This document shows, piece after piece, positions 16,257 to 24,955 of a DNA stretch of 64,000 bases (position 1 is the first letter of the stretch; every line of letters starts with the position of its first letter). A program made the translations under genes and the position numbers. Source of the stretch: Streptomyces agglomeratus. Its GTDB lineage: Bacteria > Actinomycetota > Actinomycetes > Streptomycetales > Streptomycetaceae. The stretch lies in NCBI RefSeq assembly GCF_001746415.1, contig NZ_MEHJ01000001.1:992001-1056000 (forward strand). Direction: 5' to 3'. The notes below the pieces were generated by a model. That model was not told the DNA's origin. It ran no database searches and saw only the letters and a program-made list of their open reading frames with translations.

Positions 16257-16946
16257 TCACGGTGTCCCGGGGGCCGGATCGGTGAAGTCGCCGCGCAGCG
16301 TGCTTCTTTCACTGGCCGGCCCCGCGGCCGCCGACGCGGTGTACGTGTCGCCGCCCGCGTTCCTGCTGCCCTCCGCGTGGTTGTACTGGGCGGCGAAGAC
16401 GTGCTGTCCGGCCGGGACCGTGCGCCCCGCCCTGAGTGACCAGCGGAAGACCAGGGCGCCGGCCTCCTCGCGTACGGAGACCGTGAAGTCGCGCTCCGGG
16501 AGGGAGCGCCAACTGCCGGTGTCCGTGACACCGCCCGTCTGGGCGACGCGCAGTTCGACCGTGAGCGCGGTGAGCGGTTCACGGGTCTTCAGCGTGATGT
16601 TGCTCTGCGCCCAGTAGCGGTTGCTGTGCGGGTCGACCCGGCCGTCGGCCCACAGCTGGACACGCCGGGCGCGGTCCGTGTCCGCCGGGGCCGGTGGCGC
16701 GGTGACCTGCGACGGCTTCACGTCCCGCGTCGCGGAGGCCACCGCGTAGCCGCCCGCCACCAGCACCCCGGCCACGGCGGCCGTCGTTCCCGTGACGCGG
16801 AGCCAGGCCGCCGGGGACGCGGTGCGCCGGGCGGGCGCACCGGCCGGCGGTGCGGCCATGGCGCGCTCCACCCTGGCCAGCATCCGCGCGCGGTCGGGGC
16901 AGTGCGCGTCGGCCGCTTCGCGCAGTCGTCCGCGGAGCTCCTCCAT
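16257..16946 (-). CDS. Single-pass membrane protein, probable partner (anti-sigma-like) of the adjacent sigma factor
   Basis: 229 residues. The cytoplasmic N-terminus (about 1-50, MEELRGRLREAADAHCPDRARMLAR) is followed by one transmembrane helix (about 50-70, TGTTAAVAGVLVAGGYAVA). An extracytoplasmic domain of about 140 residues follows. Its start overlaps the sigma-factor stop by one base (ATGA), so they are translationally coupled. No HxxxCxxC zinc motif is seen, so anti-sigma function is inferred from layout and topology only. Confidence 0.7.
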   Translation of the reverse strand: MEELRGRLREAADAHCPDRARMLARVERAMAAPPAGAPARRTASPAAWLRVTGTTAAVAGVLVAGGYAVASATRDVKPSQVTAPPAPADTDRARRVQLWADGRVDPHSNRYWAQSNITLKTREPLTALTVELRVAQTGGVTDTGSWRSLPERDFTVSVREEAGALVFRWSLRAGRTVPAGQHVFAAQYNHAEGSRNAGGDTYTASAAAGPASERSTLRGDFTDPAPGTP

Positions 16947-17476
16947 CAGCGCCTGCCTCCCACGAGTTCCGCGGCGATGTCGCCGCCCAGCAGCTTCTCC
17001 AGCTGCGCCATGCCCTTCGACGTCTGGCTCTTCACCGTACCGACAGAGATGCCGAGAGCCAGCGCCGTGTCCCGCTCCGACAGGTCGAAGGCGTGGCGCA
17101 GCACGACGCAGGCGCGCTTGCGGAAGGGCAGGGTGCGCAGCGCCTGCTGGACGTCGACGACCGCGGGTACGTCGGGGCCGTTCCAGTGCTCGGACCGGTG
17201 CGGCCAGAAGAGCGCGACCCGGCGGCGTTCCCGTACGGCGCTGCGTATCCGGCTGCGCGCGAGATGGGCGACGACTCCACGGGCGTACGCCGCGGGGTGT
17301 TCGGCGGCCCGTACCCGGTCCCAGCGGTGCCAGATCGCGACGAGCGCGTCGGCGGCCAGGTCGTCGGCGGCGTCGGCGTCGCCGGTCAGGAGGTGGGCGA
17401 GGCGGGCAAGTCCGACGTGGTGGCGCTCGAAGAAGTCATGGAACTCCGCGGCGGCGTCCGGCGCGCCCTTGTCCAC
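16946..17476 (-). CDS. ECF RNA polymerase sigma factor, SigE-like group
   Basis: 176 residues. Region 2 lies at about 12-80 (FHDFFERHHVGLARLAHLLTGD, then DALVAIWHRWDRV). Region 4 lies at about 105-165 (ALRTLPFRKRACVVLRHAF, then ALGISVGTVKSQTSKG). This is the layout of the short actinobacterial sigma factors often labelled SigE family. Its partner membrane protein follows directly. Nothing in sequence links this pair to the neighbouring glycosidase genes. Start ATG 17476. Confidence 0.9.
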   Translation of the reverse strand: MDKGAPDAAAEFHDFFERHHVGLARLAHLLTGDADAADDLAADALVAIWHRWDRVRAAEHPAAYARGVVAHLARSRIRSAVRERRRVALFWPHRSEHWNGPDVPAVVDVQQALRTLPFRKRACVVLRHAFDLSERDTALALGISVGTVKSQTSKGMAQLEKLLGGDIAAELVGGRR

Positions 17477-17554
17477 GATCGGCCTCCCCTTGCCCTGCGT
17501 CGACGTCCGTCCCCTGCTCTCCTCGCGGGGCGCGAGCAGAGAAGCGTACCGCCA

Positions 17555-17640
17555 ATTTGTTTGGTCGTCGGCCCAATTGAGGGCCGGGTCCTCTGGCCCC
17601 GGGACGTGACGTCACGTAATTTGTTCGGCGCACGACCAAA
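17555..17640. promoter_or_regulatory. Regulatory region of the alpha-xylosidase gene
   Basis: AATTTGTTTGGTCG (17555-17568) and AATTTGTTCGGCGC (17618-17631) are near-identical direct repeats 63 bases apart, six helical turns. The second continues to ACCAAA (17635-17640), giving a TTTGTT...ACCAAA inverted pair that resembles ROK-family operators. Between them is the perfect 14-base palindrome ACGTGACGTCACGT (17604-17617). The binding proteins are unknown. Confidence 0.5.
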
Positions 17641-17696
17641 ATGGTGCCGGAGAACGGCAGCCTCCCTGCCGCGCCTGATCCCCGCAAGGAACCCCT

Positions 17697-19949
17697 GTGA
17701 AGTTCACCGACGGCTTCTGGCTCATGCGCGAAGGTGTGCACGCGTCGTACGCCACCGAAGTGCGCGATCTGCACACCAGCTCCGACCACGTCACCGCGTA
17801 CGCCGCCGTCAGAAACGTGGAACACCGCGGTGCCACCCTCAACAGCCCGCTCATCACGGTCGAGTGCTTCTCACCGGCCGAAGGCGTCATCGGCGTACGC
17901 GCCACCCATCACGCCGGGAAGGCCCACCGCGGGCCCGACTTCGAGCTGCCCGGCGCGGACGGCAGCACGGCTGCCACCACCCGGCAGGACGGTACGGTCA
18001 CCGAGCTGACGAGCGGGCCGCTCACGCTGCGGCTCGACACCGCGCGGCCGTGGGGGCCGGTGTTCCTCGACGCGCAGGGGCGCCGGCTCACCGCCGTCGA
18101 GAGCAAGGGCACCGCGTTCGCGACGACACCCGACGGGGGGCACCACATGGTCGCCCAGCTCGCCCTGGGCGTGGGCGAGAACATCTACGGACTCGGGGAG
18201 CGTTTCACTCCGTACCTCAGGAACGGCCAGAGCCTCGACATCTGGCAGGCCGACGGAGGTACGAGCAGTGAGCAGGCGTACAAGAACATCCCGTTCTACC
18301 TCTCCTCGCGCGGCTACGGCGTCTTCGTCAATCACCCCGGCAAGGTCTCCTTCGAAGTCGGCTCCGAGTCGGTCGGGCAGGTGCAGTTCAGCGTCGAGGA
18401 CCACTCGCTGGAGTACTACGTCGTCGCGGGTCCCACACCGAAGGACGTCCTCACCCGCTACACCGCCCTCACCGGCCGGCCCGCGCTGCCGCCCGCCTGG
18501 TCGTTCGGGCTGTGGCTCACCACTTCCTTCTGCACGGCGTACGACGAGGACACCGTCACGTCCTTCGTCGACGGCATGGCGGAGCGGCGCATCCCGCTGT
18601 CGGTGTTCCACTTCGACTGCTTCTGGATGCGCGAGTACCAGTGGTCGGACTTCCGCTGGGACCCGGAGGTCTTCCCCGACCCGGACGGCATGCTGGCCAG
18701 GCTCAAGGAACGCGGCCTGCGGATCAGCATGTGGATCAACCCGTACATCGCGCAGAAGTCCGCGCTGTTCGCGGAGGGCGCGGAGGCCGGCCATCTGGTG
18801 CGCCGGGCCAACGGCGACATCTGGCAGTGGGACCTGTGGCAACCGGGCATGGCGCTGGTGGACTTCACGAGTCCGGCCGCCCGCGAATGGTTCGCGGGCA
18901 AGTTGCGGACCCTGCTCGACCAGGGTGTCGACTGCTTCAAGACGGACTTCGGCGAGCGCGTGCCGACGGACGTGGTGTGGCACGACGGCTCCGACCCGCA
19001 GCGGATGCACAACTACTACACGCACCTGTACAACCGGACGGTCTTCGAGCTGCTGGAGAAGGAACGCGGCGGCGGCGAGGCGGTGCTGTTCGCGCGCTCG
19101 GCGACGGCGGGCGGCCAGCAGTTCCCGGTGCACTGGGGCGGCGACTGCTTCGCCTCCTTCAACGCGATGGCCGAGTCGCTGCGCGGCGGTCTGTCGCTGA
19201 GTCTGTCGGGGTTCGGCTTCTGGAGCCATGACATCGGCGGCTTCGAGGGGACGCCGGACCCCGATGTCTTCAAGCGCTGGCTCGCGTTCGGGCTGCTGTC
19301 GTCGCACAGCAGGCTGCACGGCAATGTCTCGTACCGCGTGCCGTGGGAGTTCGGCGAAGAAGCGGTGGACGTGGCGCGGCGGTTCACGCTGCTCAAGCAC
19401 CGGCTGATGCCGTACCTGTACGGCGCCGCTGTCGAGGCGCACCGCACGGGTGTGCCGGTGATGCGGCCGATGCTGCTGGAGTTCCCGGACGACCCGGCGT
19501 GCCGGCCGCTGGACCGGCAGTACATGCTCGGTCCGGATCTGCTGGTCGCGCCGGTGTTCAGTACGGACGGATCGGTCGAGTACTACGTGCCTGCCGGTAC
19601 GTGGACGCGTCTGCTGACCGGCGAGACGGTGACGGGGCCGGGGTGGCGGCAGGAGACGCACGGCTTCGACAGCCTGCCGCTGCTCGTGCGGCCGGGGGCG
19701 GTGCTGCCGCTGGGCGCGGACGACCAGCGGCCGGACGGTGAGTGGCTGGAAGGACTGACGCTGCGGCTGTACGCGCCGCCCGCCGCACTGGAGCGCGCGG
19801 TGACGGTGCCGGACCGGACGGGCGCGGACGCGGCGGTGTTCCGGGTCGTGCGGTCCGGGACACCGTGCGGGTCACGGCGGAGGGCTCGGAGCGGCCGTTC
19901 CGGGTGGAGTGGGGCGCGGCCTGCGCCGAGGGCGCGGGGGAAGTGGTGA
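17697..19949 (+). CDS. yicI: Alpha-xylosidase (GH31, YicI-like), C-terminus frameshifted
   Basis: 750 residues, no signal peptide. GTG 17697 has AAGGA at 17686-17690. The GH31 barrel carries nucleophile Asp417 in CFKTDFGER and acid/base Asp483 in HWGGDCF, matching the known E. coli YicI positions to within one residue. The FxxDxFWM element (FHFDCFWMREYQWSDF) is the xyloside-recognition region typical of alpha-xylosidases rather than alpha-glucosidases. It removes alpha-1,6-xylose from xyloglucan oligosaccharides. From about residue 720 the reading becomes Arg/Gly/Ser-rich nonsense, while the +2 frame continues sensibly (DTVRVTAEGSERPFRVEW) to a stop at 19963, so one base seems lost near 19852-19858. 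Confidence 0.92.
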   Translation: MKFTDGFWLMREGVHASYATEVRDLHTSSDHVTAYAAVRNVEHRGATLNSPLITVECFSPAEGVIGVRATHHAGKAHRGPDFELPGADGSTAATTRQDGTVTELTSGPLTLRLDTARPWGPVFLDAQGRRLTAVESKGTAFATTPDGGHHMVAQLALGVGENIYGLGERFTPYLRNGQSLDIWQADGGTSSEQAYKNIPFYLSSRGYGVFVNHPGKVSFEVGSESVGQVQFSVEDHSLEYYVVAGPTPKDVLTRYTALTGRPALPPAWSFGLWLTTSFCTAYDEDTVTSFVDGMAERRIPLSVFHFDCFWMREYQWSDFRWDPEVFPDPDGMLARLKERGLRISMWINPYIAQKSALFAEGAEAGHLVRRANGDIWQWDLWQPGMALVDFTSPAAREWFAGKLRTLLDQGVDCFKTDFGERVPTDVVWHDGSDPQRMHNYYTHLYNRTVFELLEKERGGGEAVLFARSATAGGQQFPVHWGGDCFASFNAMAESLRGGLSLSLSGFGFWSHDIGGFEGTPDPDVFKRWLAFGLLSSHSRLHGNVSYRVPWEFGEEAVDVARRFTLLKHRLMPYLYGAAVEAHRTGVPVMRPMLLEFPDDPACRPLDRQYMLGPDLLVAPVFSTDGSVEYYVPAGTWTRLLTGETVTGPGWRQETHGFDSLPLLVRPGAVLPLGADDQRPDGEWLEGLTLRLYAPPAALERAVTVPDRTGADAAVFRVVRSGTPCGSRRRARSGRSGWSGARPAPRARGKW

Positions 19950-20064
19950 TCAGGACGGAGTGACGTTGGCGGGGGTGTGGGGGTACGTGCGTCTGCGGCG
20001 TCCCCTCGGCCCGCCCTTCCCGTGCCGGGGGCAGGTCCCCGGGCTCCCGGGTGCCTCCGGGCGT

Positions 20065-20090
20065 GTCCTCGAACGCCGTACGGGCTGGAT
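20065..20090. repeat. Degenerate Streptomyces-type intergenic repeat (copy 1)
   Basis: GTCCTCGAACGCCGTACGGG resembles the stretch near 45269-45290 (CTCCTCAATCGCCGTCAGGG). Both resemble a repeat commonly seen between streptomycete genes. Recognised from memory, not by search. Confidence 0.35.
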
Positions 20091-20094
20091 CTGG

Positions 20095-20125
20095 CTGAGC
20101 GCGGCTCGAAGCGGGCCGCGCTCAG
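20095..20125. terminator. Bidirectional terminator between convergent GH31 and GH3 genes
   Basis: An 11-base perfect stem: CTGAGCGCGGC (20095-20105) pairs with GCCGCGCTCAG (20115-20125), with a 9-base loop. It lies midway between two convergent stop codons. Confidence 0.8.
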
Positions 20126-20140
20126 CAGCGATCTCGGGCG

Positions 20141-22988
20141 TCAGGCGGTGAAGGTCAGCCCGGCCAGGCGGACCGGGCCGCGCAGGTGCGCCCGGAGCTC
20201 CTGGACGCCGGACACCGCGATCGCGGCGCGCAGTTCCTCGTACATGTACGGACCGCCCGTCGCGGGGACCGCGACCGCCGCCAGGACCGTGCCGTCCGCC
20301 AGGGCCAGGCTGACAGTGCCGGGCGCCGTGGCCGAGACCGTGACCGCGACCTCCGCCGCTCCGCCCCCGAAGTCGCAGTCCAGGAAGGCGAGTTCGCCCG
20401 ACTCGGCGCCCGCCACCGGGGCCACCGCGTCGCCCGCGGCCTTCGACCGGTCCACGATCCGCGTGCCGCGCTGCTCGTCGTAGTCCGCCGCCGCGAGGCC
20501 CGCCGTCATGACCGGGCGCGGGGCGGGCGGCTCTCCGCCGAGGTGCACGGCGGCCGTGCCGCGGATGTCGGTACTCGAGGCGCCGGCCAGGAACTCGTAA
20601 CGGCCGGGAGCGACCGTCCAGCAGCCGTGCGCCACGTCCCAGAAACCGAGCGCGGAGACGGGGACCTCGAATTCCAGCCGCCGCGCCTCTCCGGGCGCGA
20701 GGTGGACGCGGCGGTGACCGACGAGCTCGCGCAGCGGGCGCGGAACGCGCGCGTCGAGCGCCCGCACGTACAGCTGCGCGACCTCGTCCGCGGCCACGGC
20801 GCCCGTGTTGGTGAGGGTGAGACCGGCTCGTACCGTGCCGCCCTCGACAGCGGCGGACACGTCCGCGTACGCGAAGGAGGAGTACGACAAGCCGTGGCCG
20901 AAGGGGAAGAGCGGTGTGCCGTCGTAGTAGAGGTACGTCTGGCGGCTGCCGATGATGTCGTAGTCGAGCAGATCCGGCAGGCAGGAGTCGGCGGCGTACC
21001 AGGTCTGCGGCAGCCGGCCGGCCGGGGACACGTCACCGGCCAGCACGCGCGCCAGCGCTGTTCCCGCCGCCTGGCCTCCGTGCGCCGTCCACAGCAGGGC
21101 GGGCAGCTCCTCGGCGGCCTCCGGAACGGCGTACGGGTACGACGAGACGTGCACCAGCGCCGTGCGCGGGTTCGCGGCGCGGGCGGCGCGCCACAGCCGG
21201 TCCTGGTGGTCCGGCAGGGCGAGCGTCGTGCGGTCCTCGGTTTCGCGGCCGTTGATGTGCGGGTCGTTGCCGACGGCCACGATCACCACGTCGGCGGCCG
21301 CCGCCACGCGGGCCGCCTCCTCCTCGCCGCGCTCCACCACGTCGGCCGAGAAGACGTCTCCCTCGGCGGCAACCTTCACGCCACCGGCGGCGACAGAGAC
21401 GTAGCCACCCGTCGCGATGTGCCTGAGGAGATGCCCGCCGCCATGAGGTTCGAGCCGGAACGTCTCCTGGACGACCCAGCCGCCCGGCTGGTCGGCGGAG
21501 GCCCGTACGAAGCCGTCGTCGGCGACCGACAGGTACCGGCCGTCGGGAGCGCGCAGGGTCAGCACCCCGCCGCCCCAGTCGGTCAGGGCGAACCCGGTGC
21601 CCTCGGCGTCGGCGGTGAGCGGTGGCAGGTCGGTGCGGCCGGCGAGCAGCGCCGGGTCCAGCGCGCCCCCGGCTCCCCGCACTTCGGTGGGCGCGTCGCC
21701 GGCGGGGACGCGCAGCGCGCCCGCCGCGCAGCGCAGCCGTACCCGGTCCGCGCCTTCCGCGTACGTCACCCGGTCCGCGCCGAATCGTTCCCGCAGGCCG
21801 TCGAGCGGTGTGGACCTGCGGATCAGTGTGCCGCTGTACCAGTCGAGTTTGCACTCGTCGGCGAGCGGTCCGACGACCGCGATCCGCGGCTCGGCGGCCG
21901 GGTCGAGCGGCAGCAGGCCGTCGTTCTTCAGCAGGACCACCGCCTGCTCGGCGGCCTCCAGGGCCAGCCGGCGGTGGGCCGGGGTGTCGAAGTGCGCATC
22001 CCGCGCGTGGGGGTCGAGTGCCGGATCGAACTCCCCCAGCATCAGGCGTACGTGAAGCTGCCTGCGTACCGCCCTGTCGATGTCGGACGCGTCGATCAGC
22101 CCCTGGTCCAGGGCGGCGCGTACGCGGGCGGTGATCAGCGATCCGTCCGTGCCGTGGTCGGTGAAGCTGTCGACGCCGGCCAGCAGCGCCGCGGCCGTCG
22201 CCTCCTCGTGGGTGTCGAAGTAGTGCTCCGAGTCGACGAGGTTGCTGGGGGCGCCCGCGTCCGAGCACACCAGCAGCTCCTGTCCGGTCCAGCAGCGCAG
22301 TTCCTCGCGCAGGTACGGCGAGAGGTGGTTCGGCCGTCCGTTGACCAGGTTGTAGGCGGGCATCACACCGGCGACGGCGCCGGCCCGCACGGCTCCGCGG
22401 AAGGCGCGCAGGTCGTACTCGCGCAGGACGCGGACGGACGGAGGCCGACGAGGTGTCCCGGTCGGTCTCGTTGTTGTGGGCGAGCCAGTGCTTGAGGACC
22501 GGCGCGGTTCGCCAGTAGCGGGGGTGGTCGCCGCGCAGGCCCCGGGTGTACGCGACGGCTGTCGTGGAGGTCAGGAAGGAGTCCTCGGAGTACCCCTCCT
22601 CGCCCCGGCCCCACAGGGGGTTGCGGAGCAGGTTCACCGTGGGGGCCCACACGTTGAGGCCGACGCGGTCGTCACGCGCGCGCATGGCGCGCGCTTCGCG
22701 GGAGACGGCTTCGCCGACCCGGCGCACCAGGTCCTCGTTCCAGCTCGCGCCGAGCCCGACGGACTGGGGGAAGACGGTGGCGGGGCCCGTCCAGGCCACA
22801 CCGTGCAGCGCTTCCTGGCCGGTGCGGAAGGCCGGGAGGCCGAGCCGGTCCACGGCAGGCGTGAACTGGTGCAGCATCGCGATCCGTTCATCGAGCGTCA
22901 GCCGGCCGAGCAGATCGTCCGCGCGCTCGCCGAAGGGCAAGTGCGGGTCACGGAACGGCGGCTGGTGTGCGGTCACGTCTGCGGTCAC
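20141..22988 (-). pseudogene. GH3 glycosidase (beta-glucosidase/xylosidase type) with a mid-gene frameshift
   Basis: Read through the break the product would be about 949 residues. GTG 22988 has AAGGGGA upstream. The first frame gives the GH3 barrel start (ERADDLLGRLTLDERIAML ... LKHWLAHNNETDRDTSS) and then turns to Arg-rich nonsense. The other frame resumes at VLREYDLRAFRGAV and runs to 20141. The shift lies at about 22430-22440 (one base extra or two missing). The nucleophile motif is LLVCSDAGAPSN. A beta-trefoil/fascin-like insert (LTLRAPDGRYLSVADDGFVR) is followed by the GH3 C-terminal domain, a fibronectin-III-like domain and a CBM6-like end. No signal peptide. It may be a sequencing error rather than true decay. 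Role: trimming imported oligosaccharides. Confidence 0.85.
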
Positions 22989-23024
22989 GTGCGGTTCCCC
23001 TTGACAATGGACGAGGCCGGGCAT

Positions 23025-23038
23025 TCGAAGCGCTTCGA
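23025..23038. promoter_or_regulatory. LacI-type operator, GH3 side
   Basis: TCGAAGCGCTTCGA, a perfect 14-base palindrome. It lies directly downstream of the -10 position of the minus-strand promoter, so binding would block GH3 transcription. Confidence 0.85.
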
Positions 23039-23067
23039 TGCTCTTGCCCTCGGAGCTCAAGTGTCAA
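23039..23067 (-). promoter_or_regulatory. Promoter of the GH3 gene
   Basis: On the minus strand TTGACA (23067-23062) is followed after 17 bases by AGAGCA (23044-23039), and the operator follows at once. Confidence 0.55.
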
Positions 23068-23104
23068 GACGCGCCACCACAACGGCCAATGTTGGCTTCG
23101 ACCC

Positions 23105-23133
23105 TTGTGTGCTCCGAACCGTTCACTTAACCT
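23105..23133 (+). promoter_or_regulatory. Promoter of the xyloglucan importer operon
   Basis: TTGTGT (23105-23110), a 17-base spacer, TAACCT (23128-23133). The operator at 23144-23157 covers the expected start point. Confidence 0.55.
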
Positions 23134-23143
23134 CGCAGCAACA

Positions 23144-23157
23144 TCGAAGCGCTTCGA
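23144..23157. promoter_or_regulatory. LacI-type operator, importer side
   Basis: TCGAAGCGCTTCGA, identical to the site at 23025-23038 and 119 bases from it. The pair sits between divergent GH3 and importer genes. Confidence 0.85.
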
Positions 23158-23290
23158 CAAGCGCCGCGCGATGACCAAGCCGGAGGACCGGTTCCGTCTC
23201 CTCGGCGCCCGCTTCTGTCGTGAGCCGATTACCGCAGCCGACCGGCGGCCCTCCGCCGGGTGTCCTGGCGCGCCATGAAGGGTTGACGCA

Positions 23291-24955
23291 ATGACGCCGA
23301 ACTCCCCCTCCGCCCCGAGCCGGAGAAGCTTCCTCGCCTCCACGGCGGTCGCCGCGGCAGCGGTGGCCGGCGGGATGCCGCTGCTCGCCGCCTGCGGCGG
23401 CCCGGCTCAGAGCGGCAGGGAAGGCGCGACCGGGGGCAAGGCGCTCAAAGCCATCCTCCCGAAGTACCTCCCCACCCACCTCGTGGAACCGGACATCCCG
23501 AGCGTCAACGGCTCCAGCGCCGGTTACACCGAGCTGCCCGACCCACTGGCGACCTCGGTCAAGGGGACGCCGGGCAGGGGCGGCACGTTCAGGGCCATGA
23601 CCCCCATCTGGGGAACCGTGCCGAAGAAGGACAACGCCTACTACACCGCCGTCAACAAGGCTCTCGGCGCCACGGTCCGGTTCGACCCGCAGGACGGCAA
23701 CACGTACCAGGAGAAGATCGGCGCCGTACTCGCCGGATCGGACATCGCGGACATCGTCACCATCCCCGGCTGGAACATGCAGGGCCAGATACGCAACGCC
23801 ATCGTCAGCAAGTTCGCCGACCTGGGCCCGTACCTCTCCGGCGACAAGGCCGAGAAGTACCCGAACCTCGCCAACATCCCCACCGGGGCATGGCAGATGT
23901 CGGTCTTCGGCGGCAAGCTGCGCGGACTGCCGATGCCCGCGCCGGTCATCGGCAACGCGATCTTCTACCGGAAGGACCTTCTCGACGGGCTCGGTGCGAA
24001 GCTGCCGGCGAACGCCGCGGAACTGCTTGCGTTCGGCAAGGAGTACACCGACGCCAGGAAGAAGGTCTGGGCCTTCGACGACCTGTGGACCTGCGTCCAG
24101 AAGATCTACGGCGTCCTCCCCGACGCCCCGCACTACTGGCGGCTCGACGGCGGCAGACTCGTGCACAAGATCGAGACCGCCGAGTACCGGGAAGCGCTCG
24201 CCTTCGCCCGCAAGCTCCACGACGCGGGCGTGGTCCATCCCGACGCCGAGGCCAACAAGGACGCCGACGCCAAGATCCGCTTCACCGGTGGCCGGACGCT
24301 GATGTACAACGACGGCACCGGCGCCTGGCAGGGCATGGTCTCGGAACAGTCCAAGGCCAACCCGGAATTCGACATGCGGGCGCTCGACCTCTTCGGCTCC
24401 GACGGCGGCAAGCCGGTCCTCTACCAGGACCCGCCGGCCGGGATCTTCTCCTTCATCAACAAGAACCTGCCCAAGGAGAGGATCGAGGAGCTGCTCGCCC
24501 TGGTCGACTACACCGCCGCCCCGTACGGGACCAAGGAGTTCCAGCTCATCAACTTCGGTGTCGAGGGCACCCACTACAAGAAGAAGGACGGCGTCCCGGT
24601 CCGCACCGACCAGGGTGTCCAGGAGGCCCAGCCCTCCACGTACCTCTTCTTCGCCTCCCCGCCGAGCGTCATCGCCTTCCCCGACTTCCCCGAGCTCGTC
24701 AAGGAGTACGCCGGCTGGATGGCCCGCCAGGCGCCGCATATCAGGAAGCCGCTGTTCTTCGGCATGCAGATCGTCGAGCCGCAGCGCTACGCCTCCCTCT
24801 ACACGCCCTTCGACGACCTCCAGAAGGACATCCGGCGCGGCCGCAAGAAGGTCAGCGACGTGGAGGAGGCCGTGAACACCTGGAAGAAGAGCGGCGGCGA
24901 GGAACTGCGCAAGTGGTACGCCGACATCCTCGAGAAGCAGGGCTCCGGCCAGTGA
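23291..24955 (+). CDS. Oligosaccharide ABC transporter binding lipoprotein (LplA/YtcQ type)
   Basis: 554 residues, longer than ordinary sugar-binding proteins and typical of the LplA/YtcQ group that binds larger oligosaccharides. The N-terminus has a Tat-type SRRSFLA motif and a lipobox ending at Cys35 (LLAAC). The mature domain includes FRAMTPIWGTVPKKDN and AWQMSVFGGKLRGLPMP. It overlaps the next permease by 4 bases. Flanking GH31, GH3, GH74, GH42 and GH12 genes suggest xyloglucan oligosaccharides as the ligand. No ATPase gene is present. Confidence 0.92.
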   Translation: MTPNSPSAPSRRSFLASTAVAAAAVAGGMPLLAACGGPAQSGREGATGGKALKAILPKYLPTHLVEPDIPSVNGSSAGYTELPDPLATSVKGTPGRGGTFRAMTPIWGTVPKKDNAYYTAVNKALGATVRFDPQDGNTYQEKIGAVLAGSDIADIVTIPGWNMQGQIRNAIVSKFADLGPYLSGDKAEKYPNLANIPTGAWQMSVFGGKLRGLPMPAPVIGNAIFYRKDLLDGLGAKLPANAAELLAFGKEYTDARKKVWAFDDLWTCVQKIYGVLPDAPHYWRLDGGRLVHKIETAEYREALAFARKLHDAGVVHPDAEANKDADAKIRFTGGRTLMYNDGTGAWQGMVSEQSKANPEFDMRALDLFGSDGGKPVLYQDPPAGIFSFINKNLPKERIEELLALVDYTAAPYGTKEFQLINFGVEGTHYKKKDGVPVRTDQGVQEAQPSTYLFFASPPSVIAFPDFPELVKEYAGWMARQAPHIRKPLFFGMQIVEPQRYASLYTPFDDLQKDIRRGRKKVSDVEEAVNTWKKSGGEELRKWYADILEKQGSGQ

